From: Macrostomum hystrix
Taxonomy: Eukaryota > Platyhelminthes > Macrostomidae
Assembly (NCBI GenBank): GCA_950097015.1
Contig: CATNEN010000005.1
Location: 5,633,501-5,697,500, forward strand
Length of the DNA: 64,000 bases
Direction: 5' to 3'
How positions within the stretch are numbered: the stretch's first letter is position 1; the number at the start of each line of letters is the position of its first letter. Both the position numbers and the translations under genes were made by a program. The notes under the pieces are model-generated. The model saw nothing but the letters and a program-made list of their open reading frames with translations, made no database searches and was not told where the DNA came from. Of the stretch, positions 41,820-53,310 are shown piece after piece.

Positions 41820-43748
41820 TTTGACTGCTGCAATTTGACTTCCACCATTTGACTGCCAAATTTGACTGCCAGCCATTTGACTGCCACAATTTGACTGCGG
41901 GGTAATTTGACTGCCGAGCATTTGACCGCGGACAATTTGACTGCCACAATTTGACTGCCACAATTTGACTGCGGACAAATTTGACTGCCACAATTTGACT
42001 GCGGGGTAATTTGACTGCCGAGCATTTGACCGCGGACAATTTGACTGCCACAATTTGACTGCGGACAAATTTGACTGCCAGCCATTTGACTGCCACAATT
42101 TGACTGCGGACAAATTTGACTGCCAGCCATTTGACTGCCACAATTTGACTGCGGGGTAATTTGACTGCCGAGCATTTGACCGCGGACAATTTGACTGCCA
42201 CAATTTGACTGCCACAATTTGACTGCGGACAAATTTGACTGCCACAATTTGACTGCGGACAAATTTGACTGCCAAAATTTGACTGCGGACAAATTTGACT
42301 GCCAGCCATTTGACTGCCACAATTTGACTGCCACAATTTGACTGCGGACAAATTTGACTGCCAGCCATTTGACTGCCACAATTTGACTGCGGACAAATTT
42401 GACTGCCAGCCATTTGACTGCCACAATTTGACTGCGGACAAATTTGACTGCCAGCCATTTGACTGCCACAATTTGACTGCGGACAAATTTGACTGCCAGC
42501 CATTTGACTGCCACAATTTGACTGCGGACAAATTTGACTGCCAGCCATTTGACTGCCACAATTTGACTGCGGACAATTCCACACTTTTGGCTGCACGTTT
42601 ATTGACTGCCACTTCAATTGACAGTGGAAAAATTGCATTCGACTGCGGACAAGTACATGTATAGATTGATAGATTTTGCATGTACGCTCGCACATGTGTG
42701 TATAGTGTATACTAGCCGCCCTGAATATCAACGAATCTATATAATTTCAGCGTCACTCATGCATGATCCCGATCAATTTTTCCTGACCAAGTCTCCAGCC
42801 CCTTCGGCCATTGAGATATTTGGCAAAAACTGACTGAAGGTTGGTGTATGTCAGCAGTTTTTCGATTTTTTTTCTTCAGAAAAAAGAAAATATTGCAGAA
42901 AAATCGCTTTAATGGCTTTTAAAAGTTCTCTTCGCGTGTAAACAGCAGTGCCCCATTCTGCCATAGAGCCGACAGCTCAGTGGAGCAGGCTTACAAGCCA
43001 GCGCATTTGCCTCAATCTGTTTGAGTGTACACTCTAATCGGCATGGCAGTCACTGTGCTGCTACGCTCTCACCCAGCCCTTACCGAAACCAGGACAGTAT
43101 CCTGCACCTGTCCGTAAGACCCCCGCCAATAATTTCTAATTTCCCAAAAACATGTAAAACGCATTTCGTTTAGATGTTTAGTCGCAGAGCGGTTGAAACG
43201 AGGGTCACTTTAAACCCATTGCAAATTCCCATGGTTCCGTGAGGATAATTTCAATTGCAAACAATTGTCAACAGAGGATTTTCCTTCTCTCAGAGCTCGA
43301 AATTTCCTAGATAAAAATGACTATAACAAAGTGTGAGAGCAACCGTAAAACACTCATAATTGGTTGCTGAGGCACAATTTTTCAGTGACAAATTTATACT
43401 TATTTATCCGGAAAAAATAAATACCTATTGCGAAGCTTTCTGGTCGTGGAGATAGAATGTTATAATGAACGAATTTACCATTTATTCTGGTTCTGGAACT
43501 GGGGAATCAGATTGTGGCAGTCAAATTGCTGGCAGTCAAATTGCCCGCAGTCAAATGCTCGGCAGTCAAATTGCCCGCAGTCAAATGCTCGGCAGTCAAA
43601 TTGCCCGCAGTCAAATGCTCGGCAGTCAAATTGCCCGCAGTCAAATGCTCCGCAGTCAAATTGCCCGCAGTCAAATGCTCCGCAGTCAAATTGTCCGCAG
43701 TCAAATGCTCCGCAGTCAAATGGTGGAAGTCAAATGGCAGCAGTCAAA
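41820..43748. mobile_element. Foldback-type element with arrayed inverted repeats
   Basis: The left arm (41,820-42,575) is a dense array of TTTGACTGC-based units; the right arm (43,511-43,748) is the same motif inverted (GCAGTCAAA). The outermost units match in order on both arms: TTTGACTGCTGC, then ATTTGACTTCCACC, then ATTTGACTGC. Long inverted arms built of short tandem repeats define foldback (FB) elements. The ~0.9-kb centre contains a tRNA-like sequence and no gene. No target duplication was identified. Long open frames across the arms, up to 326 residues, are repeat artefacts. Confidence 0.65.
42968..43043 (+). repeat. tRNA-like sequence (SINE head or tRNA pseudogene)
   Basis: It begins GCCGACAGCTCAGTGGAGC and ends TAATCGGC, so the first and last five bases can pair like an acceptor stem, and CAGCTCAGTGGAGCAGG resembles a Pol III A box. 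The B box region (gtttgagtgtacactc) is poor. It is not a functional tRNA; more likely a SINE head. Confidence 0.4.
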
Positions 43749-44689
43749 TGTCGGGCTCCCACTGCCCGACATTGCCCAGGCGTCGCAGTTATCTTGGTCG
43801 CATTTGAGGGGGAGCGTGCCTTGGCGGATGGCCCGAGCACAGGTGCGGCAGAGCGCCGGGTCCCCAGGTCGTCGCTCTGTGTCAGCGTTGGCAGGCGTCG
43901 GGCGATCCGCCCTTGTCCCTGCAGCCAGGTGATCTTGACAGCTGCTATTGCTAGGGGTTGTTGTATCCTGCAGGTGGCAGAAAATTTACAACAAAAAAAA
44001 TCGTTAGGGATAAGAGAGCAGACAGTTTTTTATTATACTTACATGTAGCAGCGATTAAACTGCTTCAGATGGTGTTTCTGGGAGCATTTTAACAAAAACA
44101 ATAACTTTTTTGGATTTAGACAAGGAACAAATCGAACAGATTTACATTTACACTGCACATTGACCCACACTGTACACTGACCCACACTGACCCACACTGC
44201 ACATTGACCCACGCTGACCCACACTGACCCACACGGGCCAATACTCGGGTGATCACTAGTGCCTGGGCAGCCATGTAATCGAGCCGCGCCGCGAGACGCA
44301 TTTTCATTGTTCTGCATCAGCTTGAGCAGCAGCAGAGTCTAGCTAGTTGGCGTCTTCGTTTAACTTTATTCAAGCACAGCTCACTAGATAATACAGGTAT
44401 ACGCACAAGCTTCAGCTAAAATATCGAGAATTTATTCCGATTTCTAATGGAAAAAACATTTCGAAAATCTGTTACACGATACGTAAGTTAATGTGAGTGT
44501 TTTTCTCCAAATAGTGCATCAAAATTGCATCAAGTAGTAATTTATGACAATTATTCATACAGTTAGGTTACCAAGGTGGCTTCCTTGCATGCTTAACACT
44601 TGGTGTAGGCGCTGATAAAAATATATTTAACTATTAGCAAGAAGCAATATTCACATTTTCGCATGACGTGGTTGAATCTTGTTTTTTAA
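43749..44689. other. No gene seen; short CCCACACTGA repeat
   Basis: At about 44,155-44,235 there are several units of gacccacactgcacattgaccc. The remainder is unremarkable, with no coding evidence on either strand. Confidence 0.5.
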
Positions 44690-44822
44690 TTAGCAGTTGT
44701 GCTAATTAGCAGTTAGCAATTTGTGTCCTTTAGCAAGACACTTTGATTCTGCATTGCTTCAGTTCACCCAGCTGTAAAATGAGTACAATGGGGTAATTGA
44801 GGATGGGTGTGGCTGTCACGAC
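44690..44822 (-). repeat. SINE tail-like segment
   Basis: Read on the minus strand it contains ttttacagctgggtgaactg, aagcaatgcagaatcaaagt and gtcttgctaaagg. The same block occurs on the plus strand at 53,190-53,310. It is probably the 3' body of a tRNA-derived SINE family. Confidence 0.5.
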
Positions 44823-45300
44823 CCAATATATACCTCTCACTCTACCTCTAACACTCCTACTCTACCTCTAACACTCTCACTCTACCTCTAACACTCCTAC
44901 TCTACCTCTAACACTCCTACTCTACCTCTAACACTCTCACTCTACCTCTAACACTCCTACTCTACCTCTAACACTCTCACTCTACCTCTAACACTCCTAC
45001 TCTACCTCTAACACTCCTACTCTACCTCTAACACTCCTACTCTACCTCTAACACTCCTACTCTACCTCTAACACTCTCACTCTACCTCTAACACTCCTAC
45101 TCTACCTCTAACACTCCTACTCTACCTCTAACACTCTCACTCTACCTCTAACACTCTCACTCTACCTCTAACACCCTCACTCTACCTCTAACACTCTCAC
45201 TCTACCTCTAACACTCTCACTCTACCTCTAACACTCTCACTCTACCTCTAACACTCTCACTCTACCTGTAACACTCTCACTCTACCTCTAACCCTCAATG
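44821..45300. repeat. 20-bp minisatellite
   Basis: About 24 units of tctacctctaacactcctac, alternating with a tctcac variant. It lies downstream of the SYK-like gene. Confidence 0.92.
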
Positions 45301-45698
45301 AAAATGAAAAATTTTGTCAATAGTTCAGTTTGTGCATTTAGAAGCACATACTCTCGTATCAATAATTTATTATTCCAAAATTATGGCATTTGAATAACGT
45401 TTGATAACTGATTAAAATTATAGGAGATAAAAGCTAGCTATCTAAATGATGAAACGTGATATTTTGCACAAATGAGACTTCATTATATTTTTACAAACTG
45501 ATATATTTCTAACAACATGATAATATGACTACTCGTATTAGTAGTAAGCAAATCAGAGAAATATTTCTACGAACTTGGGTAAAGTCTTCGTATTTACAAT
45601 AGCAAAAACAATTGTGTGGACATTGTTTTCGTTGGGGAGTGTGGATTCTAGAGCCGGATTTGAGTTCAAATTTTTGGTCTAAGTGACGACTCCCCTCG
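45301..45698. other. 3' flank of the SYK-like gene
   Basis: No coding signs. On the minus strand this would be the 3' untranslated region. No clear polyadenylation signal was picked out. Confidence 0.4.
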
Positions 45699-46131
45699 CT
45701 ACACAATGCTGTAGTTTAACTCATCTTCGTCGTCGCTGCTATCCTCGAGATGATCATCGTCACGAAGACTGGCCTCTGAGCTGCTAGACGTTGGCCTTGA
45801 TGGTTTAGGCAGCGCATTAATTAACTTGGCCAGACAGCGTTCAATTCTAGCGAATGACGGCCTGTCTTCAGCCCCGAACTTCCAGCAGTCAAACAGCAGA
45901 GTCGAAAACTCGGCCGGACAGTCCAACGCAGGCGACAGTCGTTCTCCGTTTCTCAACCGATGCAGCAGCTCCTTGGCTGATGGAACTTGTGGCGTCGCGA
46001 AGGCACAGAATGGCAGGCAGCGACCGCGATCTAGCAGCTCCCAGCAGGTGATGCCGAAGCTCCAGGCATCGGAGCGACATGTGAATCGACCGTGTTGAAG
46101 AGCTTCCGGCGCGTACCACAGGTGAGTTGGC
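45699..46131 (-). CDS. SYK-family protein, exon 4 (kinase C-lobe and C-terminus)
   Basis: The exon starts after the acceptor gttatcctag in phase 2 and matches the donor of exon 3. It encodes LWYAPEALQHGRFTCRSDAW and SFGITCWELLDRG, the APE and DxWSFGhhhWE motifs of tyrosine kinases, then DCPAEFSTLLFDCWKFGAED and RPSF, the final lobe motifs (C-W-x-x-x-x-x-x-R-P-x-F). The tail is Ser-rich and acidic (SSDDEDEL) and ends NYSIV, which fits a C-terminal class I PDZ ligand (S-x-V). It completes a protein of about 924 residues. Order, phase and motifs agree with SYK-type kinases. Confidence 0.83.
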
Positions 46132-46189
46132 CTAGGATAACGCGAATGTTCGTGATTTTTTACCTTTACGAGTTTGGTAAAGTTCCGGG

Positions 46190-46430
46190 TTTGATAAAGT
46201 TCCGGGTTTGATAAAGTTCCGGTTTGATAAAGTTCCGGTTTGATAAAGTTCCGGGTTTGATAAAGTTCCGGGTTTGATAAGGTTCCGTGTTTGATAAAGT
46301 TCCGTGTTTGATAAGGCTCCGTGTTTGATAAAGTTCCGGGTTTGATAAAGTTCCGTGTTTGATAAAGTTCCGGGTTTGATAAGGTTCCCGGTTTGATAAA
46401 GTTCCGGGTTTATAAAATTCCAGCGTTTGT
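46190..46430. repeat. 18-bp minisatellite in intron 3 of the SYK-like gene
   Basis: Direct copies of tttgataaagttccgggt with 16-17 bp variants and occasional aaggttcc forms. Confidence 0.9.
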
Positions 46431-46732
46431 CTAAGTTTCATTTTTTGTTCAGCTTCAGAGATTCTTAACATTTTTTGGTTTTTTAATTCGGTAGTGTTGT
46501 GTAATGATCGATGCTGGCTAGCCGACGTGCAGTCTTTCTCTTTCTCTCTCAGTGCACCTGCCCCCCAGTCCCCCATTGACGCGTACAATGTACATTGCTC
46601 ACTGCACTTGACTAAACAATAATATATATATCGGCTCTCTGCCCATCGCTGGCTTTAAGCGTTTCGTAGCTCGCACACACTCGCCTGGACTTCTAACATA
46701 ACAGGTAGTGTCAAATTATCATTATGGATTAC

Positions 46733-46990
46733 CTGCCATCACTCTTGCATCTGCCGTTTGTCAGGGTTTCGCTATTCCAGCAGCTGCTAGAGTCGCATAG
46801 CCCAAAGTCACCGCTGATTTTGGCCCGCCAAGTCGGAAACAGCAGCACATTGCGAGCTGACAGACAGCGGTGGGCGAGGCCCCGAGACTCCAGGTAGCGC
46901 ATGGCCTGCGACACCTGGTGAGACAGACTCAACAGCTGCTCCACCGGGCACTCCCTGTTGGTGTGGATATACATTTTTGGAATAATTGAG
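46733..46990 (-). CDS. SYK-family protein, exon 3 (catalytic loop and DFG)
   Basis: Acceptor tgtgatccag (ends at 46,991) and donor GGCAG|GTAATC (46,733/46,732) give a 258-bp exon, phase 2 in and out. It encodes LLSLSHQVSQAMRYLESRGL, then AHRCLSARNVLL, then AKISGDFGLC. The usual catalytic HRD reads HRC (Cys about residue 737), so the catalytic base is missing. DFG is kept but has an extra Gly before it. The activation segment (SSSCWNSETLTNGRCKSDG) has no tyrosine, unlike the paired tyrosines of SYK and ZAP-70. A probable pseudokinase. Confidence 0.82.
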
Positions 46991-47049
46991 CTGGATCACA
47001 GCTGCAAGTTAAAAAATTATAAGCCTAAAGCTCTCCTTTATTGAATCAT

Positions 47050-47690
47050 AATCTCCATTTCCAGATCCAAATTCTCATCCCAAATCTCAATCTTCATTCC
47101 AGATCCCAATCCTCATGCCAAATTTCAATCCTCATCCCAGATCCCAATCCTCATCCCAGATCCCAATCATCATCCCAGATCTCAATCATCATCCCAGATC
47201 CCAATCCTCATCCCAGATCCCAATCCTCATCCCAGATCCCAATCCTCATCGCAGATCCCAATCCTCATCCCAGATCCCAATTCTCATACTGGATCTCAAT
47301 CCTCATCTCATATCTCAATCCTCATCTCAGATATCAATCCTCATACTGGATCTCAATCCTCATCCAAAATCCCAATCTTAATTCCTAATCCCAATCTTAA
47401 TTCCTAATCCCAATCTTAATTCCTGATCCTAATCTTAACCCCTGATACCAATCTTAATTCCTGATCCCAATATTAATTCCTGATTCGAATCATAATTCCT
47501 GATCCGAATCTTAACCCCTGATCCCAATCTTAATTCCTGATCCCAATCTTAATTCCCGATCCCAATCTTAATTCCTGATCCGAATCTTAATTCCTGATCC
47601 GAATCTTAACCCCTGATACCAATCTTAATTCCTGATCCCAATATTAATTCCTGATCCGAATCTTAATTCCAGATCCCAATTTTCATCCTA
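47050..47690. repeat. 19-bp minisatellites in intron 2 of the SYK-like gene
   Basis: Two related arrays lie side by side: catcccagatcccaatcct-like units (about 47,050-47,370) and aattcctgatcccaatctt-like units (about 47,370-47,690). Open frames across them are artefacts of the 19-bp period. Confidence 0.9.
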
Positions 47691-47739
47691 AATTCCAATC
47701 TCATCTGCCAAATCCTTCAAAAGCACAGCTGCTACTCAC

Positions 47740-47947
47740 GGATGCTCCCTGAGATATCGGTCGGCCGGTCCCAGGTTCGCGAGTTCCATCAGAAGCAGCA
47801 CCAGCCGGTTGTTCTGTTGTTCATTGCCACATTCGGTAGAGCCGAACAGTTTCAGCAGATGTGGATGCTGCAGACCTTCCACTGATCTCATTGCTGAGTC
47901 CGCGGCTGGTTTAGCAGATTGTGGCAGAACTCTCACAGCCATAGACA

Positions 47948-47991
<44 letters not shown>

Positions 47992-48449
47992 GACTCGGTC
48001 TCAACAGACAAGCATTCCGTCTCGACAGCGCCCCGCCAAACTACCCCAAATCGACCAGCTCCGAGCTGTTCAACAAGACGCAGCTGACGAATTTTGATGC
48101 CGCCTCGATCGTCAACAATGCCAACATCAACCGAGGTGAGCTTGTTGATCACGGCCGAGGCGGCATCTCCCGTGGCCGGCGTGTCATTGGCAATGTCGTC
48201 TAGACGGGTCCATCTCCTAGTGGCAACGTTTGCCTCGGAAGTCATGATCTCAGGAACCTTCATTGCCTGTTGCGTGTGAGTCCGGCGTTTCAAGACTTCG
48301 GCATTGACAGCACCATCTAGAATAGTCGAGTGCCGATTGGGCTTGCGTCGCTGAACAACTGGAGGAGGCGACTGTGAGAGTTCGAGCAGGGCCGGTTGCT
48401 GGCACGATTGCGTTTCCTTTCTCGCAGGTCGGAGTGGCGGGTCTGTTGT
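47740..48449 (-). CDS. SYK-family protein, exon 2 (linker and kinase N-lobe)
   Basis: The exon is 710 bp, from the acceptor caataacacag to the donor CATCC|GTGAGT, phase 0 in and 2 out. Residues about 459-578 are a Ser/Pro/Arg-rich linker. The kinase begins IRQLRLVEQLGAGRFGVVWR, with an intact glycine loop. A run of 14 glutamines (CAG repeat 47,949-47,990) separates it from MAVRVLPQSAKPA, where the beta3 lysine of VAIK/AVKVL reads Arg. The alphaC stretch is short and its Glu aligns by eye with Ala. MELANLGPADRYLREH matches the SYK/ZAP-70 hinge (EMAELGPLNKYL type). The acceptor was chosen by phase; others nearby do not fit. Confidence 0.8.
47949..47990 (-). repeat. CAG microsatellite encoding 14 glutamines
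   Basis: Fourteen uninterrupted CTG triplets on the plus strand, read as CAG on the coding strand, in frame between kinase strands beta2 and beta3. Pure triplets suggest length polymorphism. Confidence 0.95.
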
Positions 48450-48524
48450 CTGTGTTATTGTGCCAGGGGTCGGGTTAGGGAAATTTCTACGAGCTGGTAA
48501 GACGAAATGCGTGCTGATTTAATC

Positions 48525-49600
48525 CTAAACTGGCGCTAAAAACTGGCGCCAAATTAATCCTAAACTGGCGCCAAATCAATGCTAAACTGGCGCCAAATCA
48601 ATCCTAAACTGGCGCCAAATCAATGCTAAACTGGCGCTTAAATCACGCGCCAAATTAATGCTAAACTAGCGCTTAAATCACGCGCCAAATTAATGCTAAA
48701 CTGGCGCTTAAATCACGCGCCAAATTAATGCTAAACTAGCGCTTAAATCACGCGCCAAATTAATGCTAAACTGGCGCTTAAATCACGCGCCAAATTAGTG
48801 CTAAACTAGCGCTTAAATCACGCGCCAAATTAATGCTAAACTGGCGCTTAAATCACGCACCAAATCAATGCTAAACTGGCGCCAAATTAATCCTAAACTG
48901 GCGCTTAAATCACGCGCCAAATCAATGCTAAACTGGCGCTTAAATCACGCGCCAAATCAATGCTAAACTGGCGCCAAATTAATCCTAAACTAGCGCTTAA
49001 ATCACGCGCCAAATCAATGCTAAACTGGCGCTTAAATCACGCGCCAAATCAATGCTAAACTGGCGCCAAATTAATCCTAAACTGGCGCTTAAATCACGCG
49101 CCAAATCAATGCTAAACTGGCGCTTAAATCACGCGCCAAATCAATGCTAAACTGGCGCCAAATCAATGCTAAACTGGCGCTTAAATCACGCGCCAAATCA
49201 ATGCTAAACTGGCGCTTAAATCACGCGCCAAATTAATGCTAAACTGGCGCTTAAATCACGCGCCAAATCAATGCTAAACTGGCGCTTAAATCACGCGCCA
49301 AATCAATGCTAAACTGGCGCTTAAATCACGCGCCAAATCAATGCTAAACTGGCGCTTAAATCACGCGCCAAATCAATGCTAAACTGGCGCTTAAATCACG
49401 CGCCAAATCAATGCTAAACTGGCGCTTAAATCACGCGCCAAATCAATGCTAAACTGGCGCTTAAATCACGCGCCAAATCAATGCTAAACTGGCGCTTAAA
49501 TCACGCGCCAAATCAATGCTAAACTGGCGCTTAAATCACGCGCTAAATCAATGCTAAACTGGCGCTTAAATCACGCGCCAAATCAATGCTAAACTGGCAG
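48525..49600. repeat. 35-bp minisatellite (about 1.07 kb)
   Basis: The unit is aatgctaaactggcgcttaa followed by atcacgcgccaaatc, with shorter 22-bp units (aatgctaaactggcgccaaatc) interspersed, mostly at the left end. The internal words tggcgc and gcgcca are inverted, so each unit can fold into a small hairpin. Confidence 0.93.
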
Positions 49601-50835
49601 CAAAAACGTTTTTGAATGTCAGATTACATTTTTAAGGTAGTATTGCTAGATTTGCCCTCAACGCCAGAGAACTTTTCGTGCAACAAAAATACAGATACAC
49701 ATTTGCTGTTTTCTCTGTCTGCAATGACTTGATCTTTCCATAAAAAATTATGCTTTTTCCCTAAGCCCCACACGCAACCCCACATAGAAAAAAATTGTCT
49801 GGCTCCGACTACGGAGGAGCGATGACTCACTGGGTGGAGGGCACTAAACTGACTAATGCAAAGCGTATTAGTACAAGCCTCAGTGTGTTCAGTGTGTCCT
49901 AGCGTAAATACGAAATTTTATATGCCTTGAAGCAGGAAATTCTCTGTTGTTCATTTCGCTAATGCCTGTCTGTCTAATCCAAATGGTTAGAAAACTGAAA
50001 AAAGTTTTTAGGAAAAAACTAAAATATAACACTACGAAATAGAAGAAACTATGCTCTATCCACAGAATTAGCGACCTGTGTGGTCTCGATATAAAATCTG
50101 GATTATCTACTACAACTACAAAAACTACAAGCTTGTGCAATGCTTTTAAAGTTCATAGCTTGAATGCTTAGTCTGTCTGATAGGTTGGCGATATAAATTG
50201 TAAAGCATGAGTCATGCCGGGTATAGAGTGGAATGAAATGGAAATTATTCTGAAGTTAACGCTACATTTGTGACATAAACTTACTAATGTACAATAAATA
50301 TAGCCTACCTTTATGGTCCGATGCAAATAGAATAGTTGTTAGTACAATTACATTTTTTCTATAAGTGCGCAAGTTTCTTAATTGTAATGACTCACAATTT
50401 GTTACAATGAACTAAACTAACAATTTTGCACTGTTAAATTTAAGCGGTAGTGGCGGAATCCAATGTCGACGGACTGGACACTAAGCCTAACAATATCATT
50501 TTGTTGAAAAACTCGTCCCAGAAACTATGGAGAGAAATATTTGTTAGAGATTTCCCGGTAACTAGGGGATTAGTAATAATTTGGCTCGGTTTCTGGTTAA
50601 AGGATCAGTGATAAAATCAAGCGTAAAATATCCCACCCAATGATCCCAATTCAGGAAAGGCAGTTTCCTTCTTATTTTCTTCGAAGGATATGATGGATGG
50701 GACTTGTGTTCTATAGACTATTTTAGTGTGTCAAACATTTTGCCCTCAATATCTATAATACATATGCAGATGCATATAACTATTCTTGTCTAGTCATCTA
50801 TAGCTTATCTTGATGCCGTACAAAATATCCTAGAT

Positions 50836-51286
50836 CAGGGGTGGGCAAACTCCGGCCCGCGGGCCAGATGCGGCCCTCGAAGCTCCCAAATCCGGCCCGA
50901 TGCCCCTTCTGACATCTACTGTGTCCTGTTTCATCTCTCTCGTGTCTAATATCTCCCGTGTCTCATCGCTCTCGTATCTAATCTCTTCCCTGTCTTATCT
51001 CTCCCGTGTCTAATCTCTCCCGTGTCTCATCGCTCTCGTATCTAATCTCTCCCGTGTCTAATCTCTCCCGTGTCTAATCTCTCCCGTGTCTAATCTCTCC
51101 CGTGTCTAATCTCTCCCGTGTCTAATCTCTCCCGTGTCTCATCTCTCTCGTGTCCCATCTTTCCTGTGTCTCATCTCTCCCGTGTCTCATCTCTCCCCTA
51201 TCTCATATTTATACAGTCAATGCGGCCCGCTGTCATCTTTTAGGCTCTCTCTTTTGCCCGCCAGCAAATAAGTTTGCCCACCCCTG
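50836..51286. mobile_element. hAT MITE 1 with a minisatellite core
   Basis: Ends CAGGGGTGGGCAAACT and AGTTTGCCCACCCCTG are perfect inverted repeats. The 8-bp target duplication tcctagat is perfect (50,828-50,835 and 51,287-51,294). Subterminal cggcccgcgggcc words are typical of this hAT group. The centre (about 50,925-51,200) is a minisatellite of tctctcccgtgtctaatc. No transposase. Confidence 0.9.
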
Positions 51287-51659
51287 TCCTAGATTATGCA
51301 ATCTGAAGTGTTTGAAGGGCTGAATTAAGGTTGCTTGTTCACATACTAATCTGAATATAAGCATTGCATGCGGTTGATAACTTGATAACTTGATAAACAC
51401 CGGCATTTTGTACAAAAGAACAATTTTGCTCTTAAAGCTTTTTACAAATGTTTAATTCAAATGTCAAAAACAGAAAATCAGGAACTGGAATGTGACACTT
51501 TAGTTTTATGGATGTGCAATTTGTTTTTAGTTTCCATTGAATTTAGATTCAGAAAAAGCAGGAATCTGGTTATGGGCTTGACTTTGGAACTTTGTAACAG
51601 GGATTGCGATACTAAGTTTTGTTGATGACATGAAAACTGAAATCTAGGAACTGAGGATG

Positions 51660-52300
51660 GTATAAGGTAAGAAATAAGGTAAGGTAAATCGGATTAGGGA
51701 TTCGGAAGAGGAAACAGAAATTAGTTAGATCGGATTAACGATTTGGATGGAAATTAGGATTAGTTGAATGGGATCAGGTATTTGGATTAGGAAACTGGAA
51801 TTAAATAAATGGGATCAGGGTTTCGGATTTGGAAACTCGGATTAGTTGAATGGGATCAGGGATTTGGATTAGGAAACTGGGATTACTTAAATGGGATCAG
51901 GGATTTGGATTTGGAAACTGGGATTAAATAAATGGGATCAGGGTTTCGGATTTGGAAACTGGGATTAGTTAAATGGGATCAGGGATTCGGATTAGGAAAC
52001 TGGGATTAGTTGAATGGAATCAGGGATTTGGATGAGGAAACTGGGATTAGTTGAATGGAATCAGGGATTTGGATGAGGAAACTGGGATTACTTAAATGGG
52101 ATCAGGGATTTGGATTTGGAAACTGGGATTAAATAAATGGGATCAGGGTTTCGGATTTGGAAACTGGGATTAGTTAAATGGGATCAGGAATTCGGATTAG
52201 GAAACTGGGATTAGTTGAATAGAATCAGGGATTTGGATGAGGAAACTGGGATTAGTTGAATGGGATCAGGGACTCGGATTGAGAAACTGGGATTACTGAG
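51660..52300. repeat. 41-bp minisatellite
   Basis: Units of gggatcagggatttggatta followed by ggaaactgggattagttgaat, with variants cggatttgg and ttaaataaat. Located in intron 1 of the SYK-like gene. Confidence 0.9.
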
Positions 52301-52359
52301 AAACTGAGATACCGTACGCAGGCAAAAACTCACACAGGTGTGTATATCTGAACTGACTT

Positions 52360-52530
52360 TCTGTGCATTGGAGGTTGGCCCTCAAGGGTGTAAATTGCAC
52401 GACAAGCCCCCAAGCCTTCTCTTGCGCCCCAAATGAATGTGGCCTCGCCGCGGAATCGAGCTCTGGGACCTTGGTGCGAGAGGCAAACGCGCTAGGCCGC
52501 TCTGCCACTCACACCCCCCTGGTTCCAAAG
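52360..52530 (-). repeat. tRNA-derived SINE, copy 1
   Basis: On the minus strand it reads gtggcagagcggcc (A-box-like), gcctctcgcacc, then gagctcgattccgcgg (B-box-like), followed by a shared body ggggcttgtcgtgc. It matches 54,960-55,105. Confidence 0.6.
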
Positions 52531-53189
52531 CATTTGCTGGGGTAGAAATTAAAGGTTTGGTATGGCGAACGACCCAGTCCATGGACTAAATAGCTGTACA
52601 CAGTTTTAAGATTAAGCGCCAGTCTGCAAGATCTAACATCTGACCCAAACAGACTAGGTGTATTTTCTATGAAAATATTGGCCTCTGAAATGTCTGTTCA
52701 GTCATCCTGAATAATCCCATGTATTTTTTTATAACAGATAATATATTGGATTGCATTCAACTATTTGCTAGGAGTAAAAACGAGGTTTTAATAAGGTTTA
52801 ACAAGGTTTAATAATATTGTATAATAATGTGTATGCAACTGCCACTTGAACGGATATTCTATATTCGCAAGATTAATTGTACCAAGGTCAAGTGCCTAGG
52901 AAGCTGCAGATGCTGTTTTGCACACATTGGGGTCACATAATGCGGGATTCTATGCTGCAATCTCTGGTCTCAGTTTATAGGGGGCAGAACTGCAATTATT
53001 GGAGATATCATATTTTACCTAGAATCAATTGCTAGCTACTGATTACGCATACAAATTTTTTTGTTGTTATGACAAAAGCAATTATAACAGTAGCTGCCTA
53101 TTCATTCAGATTTCATCAAATCATGCTGTTTTCATTTTTGTAGTTTGTTTATTTTGAGTAACCACGAAGGCTGCGTACGGCTGTTCAGT

Positions 53190-53310
53190 CCATGGACTGG
53201 GGGGACGCCACGCCCACCCTCAATAAATCCCAGCTGGTGCTGATACCCATTTAACAGCTGGGTGAACTGAAGCAATACAGATTTAAGTGTCTTTCTAGAG
53301 CCCGACCTTC
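53190..53310 (+). repeat. SINE tail-like segment, second copy
   Basis: Plus-strand copy of the block at 44,690-44,822 (aacagctgggtgaactgaag, then a gtgtctttct run), preceded by ggggacgccacgcccacc. Confidence 0.5.

Noticed and set aside
41751-42731. Long overlapping open frames (250-326 residues) on the minus strand
   Set aside because: They cross the TTTGACTGC arrays in three frames with the same repeated peptides, as expected from a repeat without stops, and have no domains.
42968-43043. Functional tRNA gene
   Set aside because: The B box and T arm are poor and the anticodon stem is not convincing; a SINE head or pseudogene fits better.
41820-43748. Regular repeats resembling a CRISPR array
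   Set aside because: There are no unique spacers, the unit spacing is irregular, the arms are inverted, and the DNA is clearly animal.
47041-47388. Open frames with SQSSSQ/IPDPNP repeats
   Set aside because: They arise from the 19-bp intronic minisatellite, whose period cycles through all frames.
48243-48530. Earlier splice acceptor ttcgtcttaccag for SYK exon 2
   Set aside because: It would enter in the wrong phase relative to the exon 1 donor and meet a stop; the acceptor at 48,450 fits phase 0.
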